64,000 nt of DNA from positions 186,001-250,000 of the forward strand of contig JACKBV010000006.1 of assembly GCA_020634315.1 (NCBI GenBank), read 5' to 3'. Numbering within the stretch: position 1 is the stretch's first letter; each line of letters starts with the position of its first letter. This stretch comes from Ardenticatenaceae bacterium (GTDB taxonomy: Bacteria; Chloroflexota; Anaerolineae; Promineifilales; Promineifilaceae). Positions 41,687-49,119 of this stretch are shown piece by piece. The notes under the pieces were generated by a model. The model searched no databases. It saw only the letters and a list, made by a program, of their open reading frames with translations, and was not told the origin of the DNA. A program made the position numbers and the translations under genes.

Positions 41687-43312
41687 TCAGGAGCGCGGGC
41701 GCATAATGCAATAAACAAACCCATTCATTTCGATGAGATCCGTGGTTGTGTAACGCTGCCCAATGACATCAAGAACCGGCGGCGGATAAAATTGGGCACG
41801 CAGGATGAGTGTGTCAAACTCTTGCTGATCCAGCATGTGCAGCATGTCGCTCAGGTCGACGGCACTGTTTTGGTAGAGGTTGAGGAGCTGAGTCGGGTTG
41901 GTGACGATGTCGCGCCCGACGTAGAAATTGAACCCGGCATCCTCGCTAAAAGCGGCCGTTTCTCCCTGTAAAATCTGCTCGCTAATGGCAATACCGGCGG
42001 TGGTGTCTGCCTCGCTGGGTGGGCGACCAAGCAGCGAGACGCCTGCGGAGTCAATGTAGTACACAGGCTGCGGATCGCGCGGCGCAGAACAGGAAGTTTG
42101 CGGTGCAATGTAAACTTCGTCTGGCTGCCCTAATGTGCGTGCAATGGCGGCCAATGCTGGCGTGTGCGTGGGCATGTGGATCATTTTGCCCGCTTGCAGC
42201 AAGAAGAGGAGGGGGATGACGGTGGCAACGGCCGTTTGCCAGCGCCATCCTTTTTGCTCGCCCCAGGTCAATACCCTGCTGAAAGCCAGCCCGGTGAGGA
42301 CACAACTGGCGGCAATGGCGGTGGCAAAATAAGATTCGCCCGCGCCCCATTTGCCGGCAGTCACACTGTTTAAGACGGCCAGCACAAACCAGACCGAATA
42401 AGCCGACAGGCGCTCAAAATAAAGCTGATACACCGCATAAAGCAGTGCCACTACGGTCAGCACAGTATGCAGCGTAAACCATTGCCGGAACAGACCAATG
42501 GCTTGTTCGCGAATAAATGGGTTCAAATTGGCGGTGACGGTGTTCACCAGCCACCAGCCATCGGTGGCATGGTTAATCCAGAGGAAAATGAGGCCGGTAA
42601 CTGCGGCAAAGGGCACGGCCCAAAGCGCGGCTCGCTTGGGCGTGCGCAAAAACAGGAAAATGAAGACGGCGGCGACGGTGGCATAAGCAAGCTGTTTTGT
42701 GTAACCAGCGGCCAGTAACAAGAGCATGACCACGAGTAAGCGTTTGGGGTGGAAACGGCCGTCGCGCTCTTCCCGGTCAATGGTAGCGGCGAGATAGACG
42801 ACGGCGACCGTCTCGAACATGACCATAAACATGTGCTGCCGAAACAACGGCCCCACGTGGTAGACATAATTAGAGGCGAGGAACGACAATCCGGCCAGCA
42901 GCGACAGCCACCACCGTTTCCCTTCGCGCTGCACGCCGTAGCCAATGGCCGCAGCCGTGATCAGCGTCCCCAGCCAGGAAACCAGCCGCCCTGTCCAATA
43001 TTTCGGGCCGAACATCCAGACCAGCGGCACAATGATCACATGAAACAGCGGCGGATAATTCGAGGAGTAAAATGGGTAATGGTCGTTGTCGCGATACGGC
43101 CATTCTCCCTGGCTGAACAGCACCGTATCCATCAACTCGAACCCTTCGCCCTGGTCGTAGTCAAAGGGAAATTGGAAGAGGGCGACGGCGTAAATGGTGT
43201 AAACGACAAGATAGCCGATGAAGGCGATCAGGGCGAGGGTGATGAGCAGGCGGGGGAGATTGGCAACGGCCGTTTCCCATCCCCGTTTTGGCGGCATTGG
43301 AACGTCACTCAT
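41687..43312 (-). CDS. GT39-like (ArnT/PMT-type) membrane glycosyltransferase
   Basis: 541-residue integral membrane protein with about ten hydrophobic helices. The first extracytoplasmic loop contains FDYDQGEGFELMDTVLFSQGEWPYRDNDHYPFYSSNYPP, in which the Asp-x-x-Glu-like acids match the catalytic loop of GT-C enzymes of the ArnT/PMT type. The C-terminal third is a soluble extracytoplasmic domain (about 385-541). Substrate would be a polyprenyl-phosphate sugar moved to lipids or proteins. Its ATG overlaps the small upstream gene's stop (ATGA). The N-terminal WETAVANL is palindrome-encoded. GT identity is by topology and loop, not by sequence search. Confidence 0.75.
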   Translation of the reverse strand: MSDVPMPPKRGWETAVANLPRLLITLALIAFIGYLVVYTIYAVALFQFPFDYDQGEGFELMDTVLFSQGEWPYRDNDHYPFYSSNYPPLFHVIIVPLVWMFGPKYWTGRLVSWLGTLITAAAIGYGVQREGKRWWLSLLAGLSFLASNYVYHVGPLFRQHMFMVMFETVAVVYLAATIDREERDGRFHPKRLLVVMLLLLAAGYTKQLAYATVAAVFIFLFLRTPKRAALWAVPFAAVTGLIFLWINHATDGWWLVNTVTANLNPFIREQAIGLFRQWFTLHTVLTVVALLYAVYQLYFERLSAYSVWFVLAVLNSVTAGKWGAGESYFATAIAASCVLTGLAFSRVLTWGEQKGWRWQTAVATVIPLLFLLQAGKMIHMPTHTPALAAIARTLGQPDEVYIAPQTSCSAPRDPQPVYYIDSAGVSLLGRPPSEADTTAGIAISEQILQGETAAFSEDAGFNFYVGRDIVTNPTQLLNLYQNSAVDLSDMLHMLDQQEFDTLILRAQFYPPPVLDVIGQRYTTTDLIEMNGFVYCIMRPRS

Positions 43313-43503
43313 GCGGGTTTATCTCCCAGAGGCAGCAGCGTTAGCCCAACCAGGACAATCAAACCGGCAGCCAGCAAGGCCAGCCGCTGCGCCGGGCCAA
43401 CGCCCTGAAACTGCCCTGCGCCCAGCCAATCAACCACAAATGTGCCGATTGCGCCCATGAGGCCGAGCGCGATCAATAACATGCCTAGTTGTCGTTTCGT
43501 CAT
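43309..43503 (-). CDS. Small two-helix membrane protein
   Basis: 64 residues, almost wholly two hydrophobic segments (LGMLLIALGLMGAIGTFVV and LALLAAGLIVLVGLTLLPL) joined by DWLGAGQFQGVGPAQR. No family is recognised. Its stop overlaps the start of the GT39-like gene by 4 nt, so the two are translated together and it may be a partner subunit. The ATG at 43503 is chosen; a longer reading from 43578 would run through the upstream hairpin and is rejected. Confidence 0.62.
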   Translation of the reverse strand: MTKRQLGMLLIALGLMGAIGTFVVDWLGAGQFQGVGPAQRLALLAAGLIVLVGLTLLPLGDKPA

Positions 43504-43529
43504 TGGTCTTATTACCTCGTTATAAACGG

Positions 43530-43568
43530 AAAACGTGAAATGTAACACCTGGTCACATTTCACGTTTT
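43530..43568 (-). terminator. Terminator of the signalling cluster
   Basis: AAAACGTGAAATGT and ACATTTCACGTTTT form a perfect 14-bp stem with an 11-nt loop. The - strand reads CGTTTTCCGTTTAT at the end. It lies 78 nt after the receiver/coiled-coil gene that ends the kinase cluster. Confidence 0.72.
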
Positions 43569-43645
43569 GAAAATCCATTTCTTATGGTTGAGTTTATCCC
43601 ACCCGGCAGACAATGCAAACTGGTTCGGTTTCAAAATTTGGCCGA

Positions 43646-44353
43646 TTATTCGCTGCTTCCCCTGTTTTTTAACTTTTTCGCCTCCTGCTTCAGTTGCTGG
43701 AAGTAATCTGTTTCCGTGATGGCGGCAACTTGTTTGTGCAGGCGGGCTTCGTCCAACTCAATGCGCAGTTCGTCTACCTGTTGGCGCAGGCGTTGTTCAC
43801 GGGCCACGACTTCTTGCGCCATGCGGACAAAGATACGCGCCAGATTGCCAAGTGCGTCACTGCGGGCGGCTACCGTGTCCAATTCGCTGCTGGAAAAACT
43901 GTTATTCTCAACGGCCGTTGCCGCATCTGTCAGCTTCTCCACTTGCTGTAAATACTCAATTTCCTGGTCGCGCAGCCGCTTCTTCTCCAGTCCGGCGTGA
44001 ATACGCGCTTCCAGCAGCACCGAATCAAACGGCTTGGGCAAGAAATCCTCCGCGCCTAACTCAATGCCGCGCACGATGCTGTTCATGTCGCTCATGGCAG
44101 AGATGATGACCACCGGAATGTCGCGCCAGCGTTTGTCTGCTTTAAGCCGATCCAAGACCTGAAACCCATCTAATTTGGGCATCATGATGTCGAGCAAAAT
44201 CATGTCGGGGTTTGTTGTGGCAACCTGCTCCAGCGCTTCTGCGCCATCATAGGCGGCAACCGACGCGTATCCCATTTCCTCTAGCTCTTGCTCCAGATAA
44301 TCGACGTTAAAAGGCTCGTCGTCCGCGATTAAGACTCTCGGTGGGTTGTTCAT
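43646..44353 (-). CDS. Response regulator with C-terminal coiled coil
   Basis: 235-residue protein. The receiver (about residues 5-120) has IADDEPFNVDYLEQELEEMGY, phospho-Asp in MILLDIMMPKLDGFQVL, VVIISAMSDMNS and DFLPKPFD. The rest (125-235) is a long charged helix region (REQRLRQQVDELRIELDEAR, KQEAKKLKNRG) likely to be a coiled coil for protein contact. Its ATG overlaps the receiver-cyclase stop by 4 nt. Its receiver is closely similar to that of the receiver-cyclase, so the two arose by duplication and may be phosphorylated by the same kinase. Confidence 0.92.
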   Translation of the reverse strand: MNNPPRVLIADDEPFNVDYLEQELEEMGYASVAAYDGAEALEQVATTNPDMILLDIMMPKLDGFQVLDRLKADKRWRDIPVVIISAMSDMNSIVRGIELGAEDFLPKPFDSVLLEARIHAGLEKKRLRDQEIEYLQQVEKLTDAATAVENNSFSSSELDTVAARSDALGNLARIFVRMAQEVVAREQRLRQQVDELRIELDEARLHKQVAAITETDYFQQLKQEAKKLKNRGSSE

Positions 44354-45390
44354 GCGCTTCCTCTAATACAGTAAATTTCCTGAGGCCCTTTCCCTTTAAT
44401 GTCTATCACGCCCAATGAATCGGCCTCGAACAGGTTGTGAATCCAATGCCAGGCAGACCGGCTGAGGTTAACGGCCGTTGCCCGACCATGACTTTCAATG
44501 CGCTGTGCCGTGTTCACCGTGTCGCCAAACAGGTCAAACAGATATTGGCGATGGCCGACAACCCCGGCCATAACCGGCCCCACATGAATGCCGACGCGTA
44601 CCTGCCAGCCAAGATTGAGCGCGTTAACGGCCGTTACCATTTCCAGCCCACTTTGCACACAGGCCAGCACCGGATTTTCAATAGGGTGCAGCAGCCCCGC
44701 CGCCGCCATAAAAGCATCGCCAATCGTTTTAATCTTTTGCAATTGGTGCCGCACCGCAATCTTTTCATATGCTTCCACCAAAAGCTGCAAATTCGCCACA
44801 ACCTCTTGCGGCGAATGGGTGTCGCAGTAAGGCGTAAAACCAACAATATCCGTGAACAAAACGGCCACATTGTCAAACTGGCGCGGCTTGATGCCATTGG
44901 TCGCTTTTAGCTCGGCGACGACCGCATCCGGCAAAATCACATGCAGTAATTCATCAACCCGCTGCTTTTCCGCTTCAATTTGCTGTAAATATTGCTTTTC
45001 CAGGTCGCGCCACACCTTCTTTTGCAAACTGGCCTTAATGCGTGCCGCCAACAGCACTGGCTCAAACGGCTTGGGGAGAAAATCCTCTGCGCCAATTTCA
45101 ATGCCGTGTACAATGCTGTTCATGTCGCTTATCGCTGAGATGATGATAACGGGAATGTCGCGGGTGGCGGGGTCTGCTTTTAAATGTGTCAATGCCTGGA
45201 ACCCATCCATTTTGGGCATCATGATGTCCAGCAGTGCCAGGTCGGGCGAATGGGCAGCGATTTTCTCCAGCGCTTCGACGCCATCATAGGCGCTCACGGT
45301 GTCGTATCCCATAAATTCTAGCTCTTGTTCCAGGTAATCGACGTTGAAGGGTTCATCATCGACAATCAGGATTAACGGCCGTTCTCTCAT
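44350..45390 (-). CDS. Response regulator fused to class III adenylate cyclase
   Basis: About 346 residues. Receiver at 5-120 (ILIVDDEPFNVDYLEQELEF, phospho-Asp in LALLDIMMPKMDGF). The class III cyclase domain follows at about 160-345. VAVLFTDIVGF gives the first metal Asp, KIKTIGDAFM gives the second Asp with the adenine-specifying Lys, and FDLFGDTVNTAQRIESHG supplies the second specificity Asp, the Asn and the transition-state Arg. The Lys/Asp pair predicts adenylate rather than guanylate cyclase. Phosphorylation of the receiver probably controls cAMP output. ATGs at 45393 and 45390 both follow GAGGAAG. Followed by a paralogous receiver protein (ATGA overlap). Confidence 0.94.
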   Translation of the reverse strand: MRERPLILIVDDEPFNVDYLEQELEFMGYDTVSAYDGVEALEKIAAHSPDLALLDIMMPKMDGFQALTHLKADPATRDIPVIIISAISDMNSIVHGIEIGAEDFLPKPFEPVLLAARIKASLQKKVWRDLEKQYLQQIEAEKQRVDELLHVILPDAVVAELKATNGIKPRQFDNVAVLFTDIVGFTPYCDTHSPQEVVANLQLLVEAYEKIAVRHQLQKIKTIGDAFMAAAGLLHPIENPVLACVQSGLEMVTAVNALNLGWQVRVGIHVGPVMAGVVGHRQYLFDLFGDTVNTAQRIESHGRATAVNLSRSAWHWIHNLFEADSLGVIDIKGKGPQEIYCIRGSA

Positions 45391-45509
45391 CATCCACTTC
45401 CTCAATACAAATCGTACGCGATACCCATTACTTCGTAACTATCGAGAGTAAAGAATCTCGTGTCGCGGCGCAGAAACGCGAGAAAAAACCTGTGCCTCTG
45501 CTAAATCTA

Positions 45510-48500
45510 TCATTCATGTTTCTCAAATTGCAGCGGCACACACAGCGTAAACGTCGTGCCCTGCCCCAAATGGCTGTTTACCGTAAGCGTGCCAGCCAAC
45601 AGCTCCGTCAACTTCCGGCTGATAGCCAGGCCTAAACCGGTGCCACCATATTCCCGCGTCGTACTCATGTCAGCTTGTTGAAACTCGTCAAAGATACGTT
45701 CCAACGCATCGTCAGCAATGCCAATGCCTGTGTCACTGACACGGACAACGAGTGAATCATCTTCCCGCAAAGCAGTGACCACAATTTGCCCTTTATGCGT
45801 AAATTTGACCGCATTGCTCAGCAGATTTAAGGTAATTTGCTTTAATTTGTCTTCGTCAGAATAAATAATGGGCAGCGGTTCAGGAAAATATTTTTGTAAG
45901 TGTACGCCGGGTCTGAGCATGGGCTGCACAGTTGCCAGGCAGACATCGAGCATATTGCCCACATCGAACTTAGCCAGTTGAATTTTTGCACGCCCCGCTT
46001 CAATGCGAGAAATGTCGAGCACATCATTAATCAGCTCCAGCAAATGTTCGGCACTGATGAGCACCTTGTCTAAGTTTTCAATGTGACGTGGGGGCAGCAC
46101 GTCCGCACTGCGGCGGCGCACAATGCGCGTAAAGCCAATGATGGCATTAAGGGGCGTGCGTAGTTCGTGGCTCATATTTGCCAGGAAGCGCGTTTTCGCC
46201 TGGTTTGCTTCTTCGGCCGCACGCTGCGCTTCTTGTGCGGCTTCGTAAAGGCGGGCATTTTCGATGGCGATGGTTGCCTGCCGCGCCAGCGCCGCCAGAA
46301 AATCCAGGTCTTCCGGCGAGAAAACCGGCTCGTTTGAATCGCGGCGCACGGTCATGGTGCCGATAACGACATCACGACTCACCAGCGGAGCCACCAATAA
46401 TTTTTGTCCCGGAGGCACCACAACACCCGGCAATTGCAGGCGGCGCGGATCGGCCAGAATGTCATCGACATTCTGCGGAATACCTTGCTGCGTAATATCG
46501 CCCACAATGCCCTTGCCCAAAGGTACGTGGTACGTTTTGACGGGTTCTGAAACATTGCCAATGCTGGCAATGGGCACGAGCATTTGGGGTGCGGGGTCCA
46601 AAAGGTAGACAATGCAGTTGTCCGCCTGTAACAAGTCGCGTGCGTGGGCGGTGATGCGTTCGAGAACCATGTTGAAGTTGAGCGTGGCGGCGATGTCGCG
46701 CCCGACTTCTGCCAGGGCTTGCAAGCGGGCTGTGCGCTCAACAACGCGCTGTTCTAAGGTGCGTGACCAGGCGATGTTTTCGAGAGCGGCGGCGGCTTGA
46801 TTGGCAAATACTTTGGCAATGCTGACATCGGATTGGGTGCAACGGCCGAATATCCACCGCATGTCCCCATACAAAATGCCGTGCAGCTTGCCATTGGCGA
46901 TGAGCGGCAGCCCCAGGATGGAGCGGGTGTACAGTTCGGGGATGGCGCCGTCGGGAATGTGGCCTTGCTCGGTCTGGCGTGTTGCCAGCCGGGTTCGTTT
47001 GATTTTGTTGACAAGGGAAACGGCCGTTTCCGGGATTTCCGCCACTGCCAGACCATGCCACAAAACCGGTTCCAGCGCGTCATCTTGGGCATTGCGCAAA
47101 TACAGCACCGCTCGTTCCACACCACTCAACTCGACAAACTCATTCATGATGATTTGTGGCAGCGTGGTCGCGTTGTGATGGGCTGTCAGGCGCACGCCCA
47201 TGTCCAACATGCGTTGCAGTTGTTCCTGCACATTGCCCGGTTCTGCGTCGCGTTCGGTCAGCACAGCCAGCGATTTGCCTTGCGCGTGAGTTGCTGCGGC
47301 CCAGGTGAGCACAATATCCCGGTTGATGGCGACGCCACTCAGGTAGTTGCGGCGCAGCCCTTCGTCGCTGAGGTTGGCAATGCCATCCATCATGATTTGA
47401 AAGGCGCGTTCAAGCAGAGAGAAAGCCGTCGGGTTATTTTCGCCTGCGGCTTGATAATGCAGCCACCAGACATCTTGCGGCGGATATTCGATGCTGATGT
47501 TGTTGACAGATTCGAGCTGCGCGGCAGCCTGCGCTGTGTGCTGCTGTGCCTGGCAATGGTCGCCGCCAGCCTGGTAGGCGGCACCCAACCAGGCGCGGGC
47601 GGTGGCGTGCTCGGCGGTCATGTCGTGTGCGGCAAATTGATCGGCGGCGCGTTGAAGATGGGAAACGGCCGTTTCCACCTCATGCTGCGCCAGATCAACC
47701 AGCCCCAAACCCATTTCATAAAAAGGCGCATATTCACCGCTGGCGACTTGCTGTGCCAGGGCCAGCCCTTCGCTAAACGTGTGGCGGGCTTGTTCATACT
47801 TGCCTTGCTTCAAATAAATGCGCCCCAAGACATCCAACAAGCCAGCGAGAATGATGGGCGATTGCGTGCCGCGTGCCAGCGCAACGGCTTGTTCCTGGTA
47901 GCTGTTTGCCTGCCCGTACAACCCTAAATACCAATAGGCCAGCGCCAAATTGTTGAGCCAGGTGATTTGCAGCCGTCGGTTTTCGATTTCCTGGCTGATG
48001 GTCAGTGCTTGCCGCAGGTAATCACGACGATGCGCGTAATCATGGGTGGTGGCGGCGAGGCCGCTGATCGCTTTGCTTTCGCCATTGCGGTCGCCAAGTT
48101 GGCGGTAAAGGGTGAGTGCATCTTCCTGGTAGCGCAGCGCGTTGGGGATGTCGCCGGTAATGCGGCTGATTCCGCCTAGCTGGACTAAACTGTCGGCCTG
48201 ACCGGGCAGATCATCCACGGCTTGATAGCGTGTCAGCGATTCTTGATAATAGCCAATCGCGTGGCGGTATTCGCCGCGCCGCATTGCGGCTTGGGCGAGC
48301 ATGGTGAAGCTGTCTGCTTCCAGGCGCGGGTCGCCGCTTTGTTGGGCCAGGGCGAGGGCGGTTTGTGCCAATTGGTGGCACTGCTGTAGATTGCCGATGG
48401 TTTCGGCGACTTGGGCCTGGCGATTGAGCACGTTGACCTGGCGTGTGCGATCAGCCAGGTCTTGAGCCAGTTGCAGCATGGCTTGCAAATCGGCCGTTTC

Positions 48501-48686
48501 TGCCTCGTAGTCGCCGAGATGGTGATGACAACGGGCGCGGCTGTCACGCAGGCTGTATTCGCGTGTCGGTGTCAGCCCGTTGTGTTGGATAAGGGCATGG
48601 CTGTAATGGGCAACGGCCGTTTCCCAGGCATATTCTGCTTCTGCGGTTTGTGCGGCCCGTTGCAGGGTTTCAAGTGAGTCAGGCAT
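45510..48686 (-). CDS. TPR-GAF-GAF histidine kinase, 1058 residues
   Basis: Soluble kinase. Residues 1-400 are about nine tetratricopeptide units (for example GEYRHAIGYYQESLTRYQAV and GKYEQARHTFSEGLALAQQV). GAF domains lie at about 490-640 and 655-815. The phosphotransfer helix has His840 in MSHELRTPLNAIIGFTRIVRR, and the ATPase at 945-1055 shows NLLSNAVKF, DTGIGI and GGTGLGLAIS. The TPR front suggests regulation by protein binding. The transmitter is nearly the same as in two neighbouring kinases. It is followed by the receiver-cyclase after 119 nt, which is its likely target. Several ETAVS stretches are written by palindrome copies. Confidence 0.94.
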   Translation of the reverse strand: MPDSLETLQRAAQTAEAEYAWETAVAHYSHALIQHNGLTPTREYSLRDSRARCHHHLGDYEAETADLQAMLQLAQDLADRTRQVNVLNRQAQVAETIGNLQQCHQLAQTALALAQQSGDPRLEADSFTMLAQAAMRRGEYRHAIGYYQESLTRYQAVDDLPGQADSLVQLGGISRITGDIPNALRYQEDALTLYRQLGDRNGESKAISGLAATTHDYAHRRDYLRQALTISQEIENRRLQITWLNNLALAYWYLGLYGQANSYQEQAVALARGTQSPIILAGLLDVLGRIYLKQGKYEQARHTFSEGLALAQQVASGEYAPFYEMGLGLVDLAQHEVETAVSHLQRAADQFAAHDMTAEHATARAWLGAAYQAGGDHCQAQQHTAQAAAQLESVNNISIEYPPQDVWWLHYQAAGENNPTAFSLLERAFQIMMDGIANLSDEGLRRNYLSGVAINRDIVLTWAAATHAQGKSLAVLTERDAEPGNVQEQLQRMLDMGVRLTAHHNATTLPQIIMNEFVELSGVERAVLYLRNAQDDALEPVLWHGLAVAEIPETAVSLVNKIKRTRLATRQTEQGHIPDGAIPELYTRSILGLPLIANGKLHGILYGDMRWIFGRCTQSDVSIAKVFANQAAAALENIAWSRTLEQRVVERTARLQALAEVGRDIAATLNFNMVLERITAHARDLLQADNCIVYLLDPAPQMLVPIASIGNVSEPVKTYHVPLGKGIVGDITQQGIPQNVDDILADPRRLQLPGVVVPPGQKLLVAPLVSRDVVIGTMTVRRDSNEPVFSPEDLDFLAALARQATIAIENARLYEAAQEAQRAAEEANQAKTRFLANMSHELRTPLNAIIGFTRIVRRRSADVLPPRHIENLDKVLISAEHLLELINDVLDISRIEAGRAKIQLAKFDVGNMLDVCLATVQPMLRPGVHLQKYFPEPLPIIYSDEDKLKQITLNLLSNAVKFTHKGQIVVTALREDDSLVVRVSDTGIGIADDALERIFDEFQQADMSTTREYGGTGLGLAISRKLTELLAGTLTVNSHLGQGTTFTLCVPLQFEKHE

Positions 48687-48694
48687 AGTGCATG

Positions 48695-49051
48695 TTAGAG
48701 CAGTTCAGCTAACAGAGCAAATAACAAATCTTCATCCAACGGTTTCGATAAATAGCGGTCGCAGCCGGCTTCCAATGTTTTTTCCATGTCCCCGCTCATT
48801 GCGTGGGCGGTGAGGGCGACAATGGGAATGTGGCGCAGGTCATCGCTGCCTTTAATGCGGCGCGTGGCTTCGTAGCCATCCATGATCGGCAGAGAAATGT
48901 CCATCAAAATCAGGTCTGGTTTTTCTTGTTGGGCCATTTGCACGCCTTGCGCTCCGTCAACGGCCGTTACCAGTTCATACTCATCTTCCAAAAGCTGCAC
49001 CAACAAATCCATGTTGAAAGCAACATCTTCCACGATCAAAATCTTTTTCAT
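48695..49051 (-). CDS. Single-domain response regulator (DivK/CheY type)
   Basis: 118-residue stand-alone receiver. It has ILIVEDVAFNMDLLVQLLEDEY, phospho-Asp in LILMDISLPIMDGYEATRRIKG, IVALTAHAMSGDMEKTLEAGCDRYLSKPLDED, as in DivK-like regulators and phosphorelay receivers. It lies 8 nt upstream of the TPR-GAF kinase on the same strand and about 70 nt downstream of the 927-residue hybrid kinase, so it probably shuttles phosphoryl groups between them. A palindrome copy encodes ELVTAVDG. Confidence 0.94.
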   Translation of the reverse strand: MKKILIVEDVAFNMDLLVQLLEDEYELVTAVDGAQGVQMAQQEKPDLILMDISLPIMDGYEATRRIKGSDDLRHIPIVALTAHAMSGDMEKTLEAGCDRYLSKPLDEDLLFALLAELL

Positions 49052-49119
49052 GTACTTGTCCCTGAAAGACTGCCCGCAAATAAGGTGGTGTGCGCACAGC
49101 CGTGAATAAGCAGCCCTGA

